64,000 nt of DNA, taken from Candidatus Korarchaeum sp. GTDB taxonomy: Archaea; Korarchaeota; Korarchaeia; Korarchaeales; Korarchaeaceae. Numbering within the stretch: the stretch's first letter is position 1; the number at the start of each line of letters is the position of its first letter. Below, in pieces: positions 1 to 8,274 of this stretch. The stretch is from assembly GCA_038888615.1 (NCBI GenBank), contig JAWAID010000001.1, positions 496,001 to 560,000 on the forward strand, read 5' to 3'. The position numbers and the translations under genes were made by a program. Below the pieces are notes generated by a model that made no database searches, was not told the DNA's origin, and was given only the letters and a program-made list of their open reading frames with translations.

Positions 1-83
1 CATAACCTGTGCCCGGATTCGAAAGGCCTCGTCTGCATCTCTCTCTTAGCGAGCTCCTTAATATCCGGTCTCCAAGTGGACAT
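1..83 (-). CDS. porB: pyruvate:ferredoxin oxidoreductase beta subunit, N-terminal fragment
   Basis: Only the first 27 or so codons lie in the window; the gene continues beyond its left edge. The translation begins MSTWRPDIKEL and runs into SGHRLC, the start of the conserved SGHRxCxGC segment at the N-terminus of PorB/VorB-type beta subunits, which bind thiamine pyrophosphate and a 4Fe-4S cluster. The ATG overlaps the porA stop codon by one base (TGATG), as expected for translational coupling. The subunit acts with PorA, PorD and PorG in ferredoxin-dependent oxidative decarboxylation of pyruvate or another 2-oxoacid. The identification rests on a short fragment but is strongly supported by its position. 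Confidence 0.85.
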   Translation of the reverse strand, partial: MSTWRPDIKELAKREMQTRPFESGHRL

Positions 84-1321
84 CACTCCCTCACCCCCAC
101 GTACTTAACAACTGGAACCTCTGGCTCCGCTCTAGCTGAGAGAAGTTCCTCGTAGATCTTCACTATCAAGCTACGTGGTAGATCCCTCCCTCCAAGCCCG
201 TATATGTAGTTGTGCACTATCGGTCTAGAGGGGAGACCGTATAAGGCGGATCTCACCTCGTTGAACAGGGGACCGCCCTCTCCACCGAAGCTTATGCACC
301 TATCAAGAACGCCAACCGCGTGGAACTTAGAGAGCTCCCTCCTGAGGAAGTCAGCTGGGAATGGTCTGAATACCCTGAGCCTGATGGCACCTACCTTCTT
401 ACCCCTCTCCCTCAAATCATCCACCACCTTCTTAACGACGCTCATCGTTGAGGAGAGGCCTAGGATGATCGCATCAGCATCCTCAGTTCTATAGGGAACC
501 ATGAAGACAGGTTCGTAAGACCTCCCGCTTATCTCACCGTACTCCTTATGCACTCTCTCGATTATCGGGAATGTCTCCTTCATAGCTTCGTTCTGCTGTA
601 CCTTATGCTCGAAGTAGTAGTCGTAGAGGTCCAGCGGCCCGAACGTTATCGGATACTTAGGGTTGAACATAAGCGGTATCTCCTTATCCCCGTGGATCCT
701 AGGCAGCTTTATTCTAGGGATCCTCCTCACACCTACGAAATCTGAGACAACATCGTCTGGGAGCACTGAAACGTTCTGGAGCGTGTGAGATATCGTAAAC
801 CCATCTAAAGTCACCATGACCGGAAAGAGGGACTCCTCAGCTATTTTGAATGCCATTATTGTATTATCATAAGCTTCCTGAGCGTCCTCACTATAGATCT
901 GTATCCAACCGGAGTCCCTCGCCCCCATCGTATCACTGTGATCATTATGTATGTTTATTGGAGCACTCAGAGCTCTATTAACAACTGCCATAACTACAGG
1001 AACTCTTGTAGATGCTGTTATATAAAGGATCTCCCACATCAATGCTAAACCATTAGCAGCCGTTGCTGTGAATGCTCTAGCACCCGCTAGCGCTGCTCCC
1101 CATGCTGCAGTGAGTGCACTGTGTTCGCTCTCGACGTGGATGAACTCCGCATCCATCTCACCATTATTCACGAACTCAGAGATCCTCTCAACAATTATCG
1201 TCTGAGGTGTGATTGGATAAGCGGATACTACATCGACATTGCTCTGCTTCACGGCCCAAGCAACCGCTTCATCACCATTTAGGGCCATCATAACCTGCTC
1301 GACCTTCTTCAGGACCGCCAT
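83..1321 (-). CDS. porA: pyruvate:ferredoxin oxidoreductase alpha subunit
   Basis: About 412 residues, the usual length of an archaeal PorA. It carries the N-terminal pyruvate/ferredoxin fold with the YPITPQT signature, which binds the thiamine diphosphate pyrimidine region at the subunit interface, and the C-terminal half has the transketolase-like RVFRPFP segment. I chose the ATG at 1321 (MAVLKKVEQ) because GGAGGTG lies 5 bases upstream. An in-frame ATG at 1336 overlaps the porD stop (TGATG) and is the alternative. It is the third gene of the operon porG-porD-porA-porB. Substrate preference (pyruvate or a branched 2-oxoacid) cannot be settled by eye. Confidence 0.93.
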   Translation of the reverse strand: MAVLKKVEQVMMALNGDEAVAWAVKQSNVDVVSAYPITPQTIIVERISEFVNNGEMDAEFIHVESEHSALTAAWGAALAGARAFTATAANGLALMWEILYITASTRVPVVMAVVNRALSAPINIHNDHSDTMGARDSGWIQIYSEDAQEAYDNTIMAFKIAEESLFPVMVTLDGFTISHTLQNVSVLPDDVVSDFVGVRRIPRIKLPRIHGDKEIPLMFNPKYPITFGPLDLYDYYFEHKVQQNEAMKETFPIIERVHKEYGEISGRSYEPVFMVPYRTEDADAIILGLSSTMSVVKKVVDDLRERGKKVGAIRLRVFRPFPADFLRRELSKFHAVGVLDRCISFGGEGGPLFNEVRSALYGLPSRPIVHNYIYGLGGRDLPRSLIVKIYEELLSARAEPEVPVVKYVGVRE

Positions 1322-1335
1322 ACCAACACCTCCCA

Positions 1336-1611
1336 TCAAACTCTTATCATCTCGATAGCTTTCGTTGGGCACTCGACCTCGCAGATGCCGCAGCCCTTGC
1401 AGTGATCGAGATCGGGTACTGGAACGCCCTCACCGTCCCACCTGTAAGCACTATCGGGACAGTACATCCAACAGAGGCCACACTTAATACATTTCTTCTC
1501 ATCTATCTTAGGTTGGAAAACAGCCCACTCACCAGTAGGATACTCCTTACTGCTTATGAAGGCTACAGCACCTAAGGGAAGGTCTCTCCAACCTACGAGT
1601 TGAGAACTCAT
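1336..1611 (-). CDS. porD: pyruvate:ferredoxin oxidoreductase delta subunit (2x[4Fe-4S] ferredoxin)
   Basis: 91 residues. Two bacterial-ferredoxin motifs are visible in the C-terminal half, CIKCGLCWMYCP and CKGCGICEVECP, each with the CxxCxxCxxxC spacing that binds a 4Fe-4S cluster. The N-terminal 35 residues (containing GEWAVFQP) match the extension seen in PorD/VorD subunits. It passes electrons from the PorA/PorB active site to soluble ferredoxin. Its start overlaps the porG stop by 4 bases, so the genes are translationally coupled. Confidence 0.93.
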   Translation of the reverse strand: MSSQLVGWRDLPLGAVAFISSKEYPTGEWAVFQPKIDEKKCIKCGLCWMYCPDSAYRWDGEGVPVPDLDHCKGCGICEVECPTKAIEMIRV

Positions 1612-2192
1612 ACCCTAACCACCTCCTTCGCATGATCGACTCTTGCCTCTCGCATTGCTCTCTTCATGGCGTTTATGTTCTTCTGGGCTACCTCCCCTGT
1701 CCACCTCCACTTTATGCCTTCCTCCAGGTACTCCAAGGGCAGTATGTTGGTTGCAGCCAGGAGTAAGCCGAGCATCGTTGTGTTAGGGGAGGCCCTACCT
1801 ATCTCCTCCAAAGCTATGGTCGTAGCATCAACACTCCATATTTCGAACTTCTCAGGCAAGGCTAACTGAGATCTGATGGAGGAAGGTTCCTCATCCGAGT
1901 TAGCTAGGAACTTCCCACCCGTTTTCAGCCCTTCGATCATTGATGGGACATACTTAGGCTTCAGTAAGCTGGGATCTATCACTATGACGATGTCCGGTTC
2001 GTATATAGGACCTCTCTCTACTATTGGTTCATCATCGATCCTATTGAATGCGGTTACAGGTCCTCCTAACCTTTCAGGCCCGAACTGCGGGAATGATTGG
2101 GCGTATTTTCCAGCTTTTATCGCAGCATAGGCAAGAACGGCAGAGCCGCTCCAGACCCCCTGACCTCCTCTCCCATGCCACCTTATCTCCAT
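1608..2192 (-). CDS. porG: pyruvate:ferredoxin oxidoreductase gamma subunit
   Basis: About 194 residues, the expected length for PorG. The N-terminus MEIRWHGRGGQGVW holds the GxGGQG signature of the POR gamma domain, followed by SFPQFGPERLGGPV, also typical. I start it at the ATG at 2192. A GTG five codons upstream (2207) is in frame but leaves no room for a leader. No clear Shine-Dalgarno site precedes 2192, which suggests a very short leader, and an AT-rich stretch around 2224-2239 could be its TATA region. It is the first gene of the por operon. Confidence 0.92.
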   Translation of the reverse strand: MEIRWHGRGGQGVWSGSAVLAYAAIKAGKYAQSFPQFGPERLGGPVTAFNRIDDEPIVERGPIYEPDIVIVIDPSLLKPKYVPSMIEGLKTGGKFLANSDEEPSSIRSQLALPEKFEIWSVDATTIALEEIGRASPNTTMLGLLLAATNILPLEYLEEGIKWRWTGEVAQKNINAMKRAMREARVDHAKEVVRV

Positions 2193-2439
2193 CAAGTGAA
2201 GGCACACCCAGGTTAGTAGCTAGGCTTAAGGTAAAAAGTTGCCGTACAGCGGTGCCGTGGAAAAATGGAAAAAAATTTAATAAGACTGTGTTAGAGAAAT
2301 ATTTATTAAAGCTTAATCGTAAAGATTTGGAAAATAGTGAATTGTATGAGTGGATTAAAATACCTTCTTACTATCCCTATATACCTGTATGAGAGTTCAC
2401 TTATATCACCTAGAGCTCAAATCCTTTAGTAAAGAAAGC
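2193..2439. other. intergenic region with an AT-rich open stretch
   Basis: No recognised gene. The stretch 2250-2392 is much richer in A and T than its surroundings. On the plus strand it stays open for about 45 codons, ending at 2392 with residues SELYEWIKIPSYYPYIPV. No start codon with a ribosome site is obvious, although a GTG lies near 2288. It could be the tail of a lost gene, or simply the promoter region of porG, which is transcribed leftward from here. Confidence 0.4.
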
Positions 2440-3000
2440 CTAATTAGAGAATTTTCTTCTCCTCAGCTCGCTAACCAGAAGTGAGAAGGATAGTGCTGTT
2501 AGCGCTTCAGTAATAGGGCCTATCATGAAAGCACTCCCTCCGCCGGCAGGTAGGAACAGTCCTGTGATCCCCACTATCAGTGAGTGCAGGGGGGTCAACC
2601 CGAAGGCCATGTACAGTATCCAGGACGTCAGGATATCGTAAGATAAAGTGAGCGAGTAAGATAGGAAAAATGATATCCTCTTGGAGTTCGTTATCCCTCT
2701 AAAGATGCTCGTAAGGGAACCTACCAGTCCTGCTATGAAGCCGTCAACGAACGTCCAAAGCCCGATCCCTAGGAAGGAGTCTGAGATTAGAAAAGATAGG
2801 AACCCGACGGTGAAGCCTACCAGCACTCCATCGAAGTAGCCAGCTAGCATCGTGAAGAGTAGGGGTAAATTTATCACCTGCATAGGTCCTATTAATAGAT
2901 GCTTCCCTAATCTGGTAAGGACGCTCAATGATACCCAGATACCCACTCTAGAGGCTACTCTGGAGGGGCCATCCTCCGAAGGACCTCCTGTTACCCTCAA
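2440..3000 (-). CDS. ECF-transporter S-component-like membrane protein
   Basis: 186 residues with five to six hydrophobic segments. The pattern PMQVINLPLLFTMLAGY, then GFLSFLISD, then FVDGFIAGLVG resembles the membrane-embedded substrate-binding (S) subunits of energy-coupling-factor vitamin importers. No ATPase or T component lies nearby, so it would have to share an energising module encoded elsewhere. I chose the TTG start at 3000 because AGGAGG precedes it by 10 bases. An in-frame GTG about 18 codons later would remove a polar N-terminal tail and is the alternative. The substrate is unknown. Confidence 0.6.
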   Translation of the reverse strand: MRVTGGPSEDGPSRVASRVGIWVSLSVLTRLGKHLLIGPMQVINLPLLFTMLAGYFDGVLVGFTVGFLSFLISDSFLGIGLWTFVDGFIAGLVGSLTSIFRGITNSKRISFFLSYSLTLSYDILTSWILYMAFGLTPLHSLIVGITGLFLPAGGGSAFMIGPITEALTALSFSLLVSELRRRKFSN

Positions 3001-3079
3001 CGAATGTCATCCTCCTTGGATGGATTATCTATCCAATAATACTTAAGCCCTCCTGGTACGGAGTTCCAACCCAACGAAG

Positions 3080-3088
3080 TTTAAATAT
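3080..3088 (+). promoter_or_regulatory. TATA-like box of the disulfide oxidoreductase gene
   Basis: TTTAAATAT lies about 33 bases upstream of the ATG at 3117, placing the expected transcription start some 5-10 bases before that codon. This supports the later ATG over the ATG inside the box itself at 3087. Confidence 0.5.
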
Positions 3089-3116
3089 GTCCCGCTCCCC
3101 GGAGCTCGGTGAACGC

Positions 3117-3842
3117 ATGGCATCGAAAGGAAGGATAATAGATGAGCAGACAGCGGCTCAACTCAGGGCAAGGTTCGAATCAGAGATGGTTAGATCGATA
3201 GATGTCATCTTGCTGAGAGGAATCGGGAACGAGGAGTACTCCGAGTGGGCAGAAGAACTACTACTAGAACTAGCGAATCTATCTGAAATGATAAGAGTGG
3301 AAGTAATAGATGTCAGAATGGAGCCCCAAGCTCTGGAGGAGTACGGTGTCACTAGAACTCCCACGATACTACTAGACCCTAAGAGCGGATACAGAATAAG
3401 GTATACAGGAGCTCCAATTGGATATGAAGCCTGGGCTTTCGTTGAAACAATCATTCTTCTTAGTAGGGACGATAGCGGTTTGAGTGAGAGGACTAGGGAG
3501 ATCCTAAGATCAGCCCACAATTACAATGCTGATGTGCGCATAGTGACCTTCGTTACCCCAACATGTCCCTACTGCCCTTACCAAGTTCTCCTTGCCAATA
3601 AATTCGCGATAGAATTGAGGGGGATCGTTGAAGCGGATTGTGTAGAAGCTTACGAGAATTCAGATCTCGCTGACAGATACCAGGTTTCAGCAGTTCCTCA
3701 TAACGTCATAGCTGTCAAGGAGGGTAGTGCGGAGGAGGTCTTAGATGTATCCGTCGGTTCCCAACCCGAGGAGAAGTACGCTATCGATCTGATCAGGGCG
3801 CTGAGGTCTAAGTATGGAGAGCGAGATACTACTTACCAATGA
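3117..3842 (+). CDS. protein disulfide oxidoreductase (tandem glutaredoxin fold)
   Basis: 241 residues, matching the family of archaeal PDO proteins made of two thioredoxin-fold units. The C-terminal unit has the redox motif CPYC at residues 150-153 within TPTCPYCPYQ, followed by SAVPH with the cis-proline. The N-terminal unit keeps the fold (RTPTILLD holds its cis-proline) but has no cysteine pair where the first CxxC of Pyrococcus PDO would be. The protein therefore has one redox centre. The likely role is forming or reshuffling cytosolic disulfides, common in hyperthermophiles. The start follows from the TATA box at 3080. Its last 29 bases overlap surE. Confidence 0.88.
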   Translation: MASKGRIIDEQTAAQLRARFESEMVRSIDVILLRGIGNEEYSEWAEELLLELANLSEMIRVEVIDVRMEPQALEEYGVTRTPTILLDPKSGYRIRYTGAPIGYEAWAFVETIILLSRDDSGLSERTREILRSAHNYNADVRIVTFVTPTCPYCPYQVLLANKFAIELRGIVEADCVEAYENSDLADRYQVSAVPHNVIAVKEGSAEEVLDVSVGSQPEEKYAIDLIRALRSKYGERDTTYQ

Positions 3843-4698
3843 CGACGGTATACACTCAGCTCCCTTCAGAGCTCTTTGGATAGCTCTGCTGGAGATGAAG
3901 GTTGGAAGGGTGACCGTTGTCGTACCCGAACATGAGATGAGCGCAGCCGGTAAGGGGATAACGCTCCATAAACCCCTAAGGATAAGGAAATTACCGGTTA
4001 AAGTCGGGAACTTCGGTTATAGGGAGGCCTATACAGTAAGTGGGACTCCTGGGGATGCCGTGACGGTAGCTCTTAAGTTCATAATGAACTCCACCCCCGA
4101 GGTGGTCATCTCGGGTATAAACATAGGCGATAACATAACTTTAGACAACATATTCACCAGTGGCACCATAGCGGCAGCTCTGCAAGCTACCATAATGGGA
4201 ATAAAGTCCGCTGCCTTCAGTGTCGAAGTGCCCAGTGGTCAACTGAGCAAACCGGTAGAGAGGTTCTTGACACAAGCTAGAATCGCAGCTAAGATAACGG
4301 AGTGGATCCTCGATAGAGGGCTACCGGACGGTGTTGACCTACTCAACGTCAACTTTCCCTATAGGATCTCCGCGGATACTCCCATCAGGATAACCAGACT
4401 AGGGAGAGTTAAATATGAGAACTATGTGTTGGAGAGGATCGATACTAGGGGGAATCCCTACTATTGGCTTGGAGGGAACCCTGTTCCAGTATCAGAAAGG
4501 GATAGAGGGACAGACCTCTACGCTTTGACTGTGGAGAGAGCTATCTCTATAACCCCCATCTCCCTTGAAATGAGCATTGAGATCTTGAACTGCGATGACC
4601 TGAATAGAAAAAGAAGGGAGGCTTTAGAGGAGCTTAACCGGCTCACAGATAACCTATTGGAGTTCTTAAGGAATATTTCATACGTTCAAAAGGGTTAA
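3814..4698 (+). CDS. surE: 5'/3'-nucleotidase SurE
   Basis: 294 residues, a little longer than bacterial SurE. The N-terminus has the acidic metal-binding motif TNDDGIHS (Asp10, Asp11), then AAGKGITLHKPLR, SGTPGDAV and SGINIGDN, all signatures of the SurE metal-dependent phosphatase, which removes phosphate from nucleoside monophosphates. The ATG sits inside the last codons of the disulfide oxidoreductase gene, so the two are probably co-transcribed and coupled. The 3' end overlaps the convergent PPC-domain gene by 21 bases. Confidence 0.95.
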   Translation: MESEILLTNDDGIHSAPFRALWIALLEMKVGRVTVVVPEHEMSAAGKGITLHKPLRIRKLPVKVGNFGYREAYTVSGTPGDAVTVALKFIMNSTPEVVISGINIGDNITLDNIFTSGTIAAALQATIMGIKSAAFSVEVPSGQLSKPVERFLTQARIAAKITEWILDRGLPDGVDLLNVNFPYRISADTPIRITRLGRVKYENYVLERIDTRGNPYYWLGGNPVPVSERDRGTDLYALTVERAISITPISLEMSIEILNCDDLNRKRREALEELNRLTDNLLEFLRNISYVQKG

Positions 4699-5091
4699 AC
4701 CACCACTAACTAAATCCCTAACGAGTTCCCCACCTAAGTCGAATATAGCTACCTCGACGGTCCCTCCAACGTAGCCTTCGAGCAGGTGTCCGGCTAAAGT
4801 CCTCTTCTCGTCCCCGATCACCACGTGTATATGTGCGAAGGGTCTACCATCCTTGATACTGATGTTCCCGGTTAATGAAGCCAGCTCTAGGGGCTCATCT
4901 ATCTCCATCGTCCTATAACTCTGAGTGACGGGATCGAAGAACGCTATCTTACTCCTCGAGAGTAACCCTAGACCCAGTAGAATAGCGCCCCTAACACCTT
5001 TCTCCTCACAGACACGGAGGATCTCCCCTACTACTTCCTTCCCCTGATCAACTCTGAGTACGTGGATCCCCTTGAGATCGAATGTCCTCAA
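4678..5091 (-). CDS. PPC-domain (DUF296) protein
   Basis: 137 residues forming a single PPC/DUF296 domain: a GVRGAILLGLGLL segment, LASLTGNIS, and the conserved AHIHVVIGDEKRTLAGHLLEG block, whose histidines coordinate metal in archaeal homologues. In plants the domain is fused to AT-hooks; stand-alone archaeal versions have no established function. The start is TTG at 5091, directly after the TGA of the upstream SPFH gene, with GGAGGTG 5 bases before it. That spacing decides the start and implies an operon with the SPFH and PAC2 genes. Confidence 0.8.
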   Translation of the reverse strand: MRTFDLKGIHVLRVDQGKEVVGEILRVCEEKGVRGAILLGLGLLSRSKIAFFDPVTQSYRTMEIDEPLELASLTGNISIKDGRPFAHIHVVIGDEKRTLAGHLLEGYVGGTVEVAIFDLGGELVRDLVSGGLTLLNV

Positions 5092-6102
5092 TCAACCACC
5101 TCCTCGAGTTGGATATATTATCGGTAGGTTCCCCCCACCAGTCACTATTATCGTCGCATTGGATCTCGATATATCCTTGAGTCCCTCCAAGTACACTATC
5201 AGGGAGGCTATCTCCTCCGGTTTAGCACCTCTACTAACCAGTACCTCAACCATCCTGGCGGTAGCGTTCACTAATATCAGCCTGGCCCTCGCCTCTCCCT
5301 CAGCCTCAAGCACCTTTGCAGTAGCGCTGGCGTTCGCTAATATAAGGGTCCTGTTCCTCTCGAAGTAAGCAGCTATCATCCTCTGCTGGGAGGTTAGCTT
5401 CTCCTGTATGGCTTTGAGGAATTCATCAGGCAACCTTATATTCCTGATGTAAACCTCGTCTATCATTATTCCACCTCCGACCGTCGGATCCTTACTCAGT
5501 GATGACTGCAGTACCTCGAATATCTCCACGCCTATCTTCCCCCTAACTAAGGGAACTTCAGCTGCTTCATAATTAGAAACTATGTTCCTGCAGACCTGCC
5601 TTATCAAGGGCACGAGCAGTTTGTCCTTGTAATCTATCGAAGGGTAATTCCTGATTATCGTTGGCACGGAGCTAGGTGATATGTGCCACCTAACCGTTAG
5701 ATCAATCCAGGCCTGAAGGCCGTCCTTCGTAAGAGTCTCGACAGCAGGGTAATCCCCTATGACACCTACTCCGTAGCTGCTCGCGTTGACATCGGTCCAC
5801 ATGTTTAGGGCATCACTAGCCACATAAACCTTCTTCAATGACTGCCAGGGCATCTTGATAGCTACTCTGGGGCCTACTACGGGATCGGAGATGGAGCCCG
5901 TTAAGGGATCTACGGTAACAGCCGCGTAACCTAGGTCGACTATGTAAACACTGAGATAAGAGATTAAGAGCATGATTAGTACGATTAAGGCCACCAAAAA
6001 TATTTTCGGACTAGGTTTACCTCTGATAGGGATTTCCGGCGTGTAAACAGGTATCTCATCATCTCTTCTGGGCACGATCCTAACCTCCCTAAGATCTCTC
6101 AT
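5092..6102 (-). CDS. SPFH/prohibitin-family membrane protein
   Basis: 336 residues. A cytoplasmic head of about 32 residues is followed by one membrane helix (roughly residues 33-53), a band-7/SPFH domain with a conserved IDEVYIRNIRLP stretch, a helical region rich in Ala and Glu (KVLEAEGEARARL), and a glycine-rich tail. Such proteins form membrane-bound rings or scaffolds and often associate with proteases. No NfeD partner is adjacent. Instead it lies between a PAC2 protein (4-base overlap) and a PPC protein, which suggests a membrane quality-control setting; that role is inference. Confidence 0.8.
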   Translation of the reverse strand: MRDLREVRIVPRRDDEIPVYTPEIPIRGKPSPKIFLVALIVLIMLLISYLSVYIVDLGYAAVTVDPLTGSISDPVVGPRVAIKMPWQSLKKVYVASDALNMWTDVNASSYGVGVIGDYPAVETLTKDGLQAWIDLTVRWHISPSSVPTIIRNYPSIDYKDKLLVPLIRQVCRNIVSNYEAAEVPLVRGKIGVEIFEVLQSSLSKDPTVGGGIMIDEVYIRNIRLPDEFLKAIQEKLTSQQRMIAAYFERNRTLILANASATAKVLEAEGEARARLILVNATARMVEVLVSRGAKPEEIASLIVYLEGLKDISRSNATIIVTGGGNLPIIYPTRGGG

Positions 6103-6860
6103 CCATGATAAGGTAGTCCCCTTTCCTCCTCCTTGTACTCTGCCTCCGGAAGCTTCATCTCCTCTTTAGCTACTTCCTCAGCGATCTCAGCTTCTCTCTC
6201 CAACTCACTCAAATCTATTTTCAAACCGAACAATCTGGATAAAACTTCAAGCACCATTTTGGATGCTTTAGGATCCGGGAAGGCGCCGTTAGTCGTTCCT
6301 AGGAGGCACGCGCTAGTCAATCCTCTGAGATCCGCCAGACCGACAAGCAGACCAGCTGCACCGGTGACATAGCCTCCCGTGAGGGGTCTCACCCCGACCT
6401 CGCTGAGCTTCTTCATGAACCCATCGTCATTAGTGCAAGCGAACACCCCCCTGACCTCCGGGGAGCCTGGGACGTAGCCTCCCATCGTTATCACGATCTT
6501 CACGCCCAGCTGTTGTGCGTAATCTAAAACAAGTTCTCCTATCTCATACTGACCGAAGACAGTTGGCTGAACCTCTGATGTTAAAACTATGAGATCGCAA
6601 CTGCTCCCTCTCACTAAATAGAGATCGTAGCTCGGAGGGACGATCTCATCACCATCTACCCTCACTCCGGAGGTCCCATCGGGTAGGGGTAAGTGATCGC
6701 TGTATATGGAGGCTATCTTCTCGGATTCTAAGCTCTCTATCAGGTAATTTGCAGCTATCTTTCCGACAAGACCAAGCCCTGGAACTCCCTGTACTAGCAC
6801 TGGGTTCTTCGGCTTGACGTCCTTGATCCTCACCAGCTCCACATATCCCAAGGATGACAC
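6099..6860 (-). CDS. PAC2-family protein (proteasome assembly chaperone-like)
   Basis: 253 residues with the PAC2 hallmark GVPGLGLVG near residue 26, then LTSEVQPT, ITMGGYVPG and a C-terminal LLGTTNGAFPDPKASK block. Family members include eukaryotic proteasome assembly chaperone 2 and archaeal homologues of proposed similar role. A charged Glu-rich tail follows. It is the first gene of an operon with the SPFH and PPC genes. A second PAC2 paralogue lies at 9618-10385. Confidence 0.85.
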   Translation of the reverse strand: MSSLGYVELVRIKDVKPKNPVLVQGVPGLGLVGKIAANYLIESLESEKIASIYSDHLPLPDGTSGVRVDGDEIVPPSYDLYLVRGSSCDLIVLTSEVQPTVFGQYEIGELVLDYAQQLGVKIVITMGGYVPGSPEVRGVFACTNDDGFMKKLSEVGVRPLTGGYVTGAAGLLVGLADLRGLTSACLLGTTNGAFPDPKASKMVLEVLSRLFGLKIDLSELEREAEIAEEVAKEEMKLPEAEYKEEERGLPYHG

Positions 6861-6921
6861 CTCTAGGTAATCGATCTACTCACTTTTAAATAGGGAGGGA
6901 ATCGATGGAAAGGTGTCCTGA

Positions 6922-8274
6922 GTGGATTACGTAGTGATAGGTCATGGTACGGCAGGTCAAACAGCAGCTGCTGTTCTGAAGAAGGTTGATCCAGAGTCTC
7001 GGGTCACCGTGATTGAGAGAGGAAGGCATGTAGCGATACATCCCTGCTCCCTTCCAATGGTACTCAGTGGTAAGCTCTCACTATCGGATGTTGAGGAGAG
7101 GTTAGCTAAGGGTAAGGTAGATCTGATCCTAGAGAGTGAGGCCAAGAGGATAGATAGAGAGAGAAAAATCATTTACTTCACTAAGGGTGGATCCCTAGAA
7201 TCGGTCCATTATGATAGAGCAATACTAGCGACCGGCTTGAGCCCAGTGGTACCGAGGGTAGATGGGATAGATCTAGAGGGTGTGGGTACTGTGTGGGATT
7301 TGGAGAGCGTGGGCAACTTACTCAATCAACTCGGCAATAAGGTAGTGGTTGTAGGGGGGAGCGCGACTGGAATAGAGGTAGCATCGGAGCTAGCTATGAC
7401 CGGGAGGGATGTCACGCTCATAGAGGCGATGGAGCAGCTCATGCCGGGAAAGGTAGATCCACCGATCTCATCCCTCGTGATGAAGTCACTAAGTGACTTG
7501 GGAGTTAGAGTGATGCTGAAGACCCCTATGGAGAGATTGGAGGGATCAGGAAGTAAGTTAACCCATGTGATCACTTCCAAAGGAAAAATAGAAGCTGACA
7601 CAGCTATAATAGTGGTAGGTGCTAAACCTAATGTGAGCGTAGCTGTCGAATCAGGACTGAGCATCGGGAAGACGGGCGGCGTCAAGGTAGATGACTACAT
7701 GTTCACCTCGGATCCCCATATCCTAGCAGCTGGTGACGTAGCCGAGGTGAGGGACTTCGTCACTGGAAAGCCTACTCTCACTGGTCTAGCTTCCACAGCG
7801 TTAGTTCAAGGGAGGATCGCAGCTGAGAATGCTGCAGGAGGGAAAACAAAGTATTTAGGAGCCTTATCTCCCTTCCTAGTCTCTATTGGAGGCTACTTCT
7901 TCGGAGGAGTAGGTCTCTCAGCGAGTAGGGCAGAAGCCCTCTCAATCGATTACTTGGCCTTCAGGTTCTCAGGCGCGGATCTGCCGAAGTACATGAGAGG
8001 TAAGGATAATACGGTAATCTGGATGATAACCGATAGAGAGGGCAGGTTACTGGGGGCTCAGGTCTTCGGGAGGAGAGGGGTTAGGGAGAGGATCCTGTTC
8101 CTAACTGCGGCGATATACGCTAACTTCAGAGTGCAGGATATCAGGATAATGGAGTTCGCTTACCAACCAGAAGTATGCGATGTCTTAGAGCCTATAGCGA
8201 CGGCTGCGGAAGGGATTTACAGGAAGTACTTAGCGTTTAGAGGATCATCGATGGGACATCCTCCTGAGGATTAG
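6922..8274 (+). CDS. FAD-dependent pyridine nucleotide-disulfide oxidoreductase (NADH oxidase / CoA-disulfide reductase type)
   Basis: 450 residues. The N-terminal FAD-binding motif is GHGTAGQTAAAVL, the single redox cysteine sits in IHPCSLPMVLSG (the position of Cys42-43 in NADH oxidase and CoA-disulfide reductase), the NAD(P)H-binding motif is VVGGSATGIEVASEL, and a second FAD motif is LAAGDVAEV. The C-terminal dimerisation domain is present. The substrate could be oxygen, CoA disulfide, polysulfide or another thiol, and the sequence does not choose among them. GTG start at 6922 with AGGTG 6 bases upstream. Confidence 0.88.
   Translation: MDYVVIGHGTAGQTAAAVLKKVDPESRVTVIERGRHVAIHPCSLPMVLSGKLSLSDVEERLAKGKVDLILESEAKRIDRERKIIYFTKGGSLESVHYDRAILATGLSPVVPRVDGIDLEGVGTVWDLESVGNLLNQLGNKVVVVGGSATGIEVASELAMTGRDVTLIEAMEQLMPGKVDPPISSLVMKSLSDLGVRVMLKTPMERLEGSGSKLTHVITSKGKIEADTAIIVVGAKPNVSVAVESGLSIGKTGGVKVDDYMFTSDPHILAAGDVAEVRDFVTGKPTLTGLASTALVQGRIAAENAAGGKTKYLGALSPFLVSIGGYFFGGVGLSASRAEALSIDYLAFRFSGADLPKYMRGKDNTVIWMITDREGRLLGAQVFGRRGVRERILFLTAAIYANFRVQDIRIMEFAYQPEVCDVLEPIATAAEGIYRKYLAFRGSSMGHPPED

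Noticed and set aside
2048-2392. Full 114-codon plus-strand gene
   Set aside because: Its first half is antisense to porG and has porG's codon shadow. Only the AT-rich tail looks protein-like.
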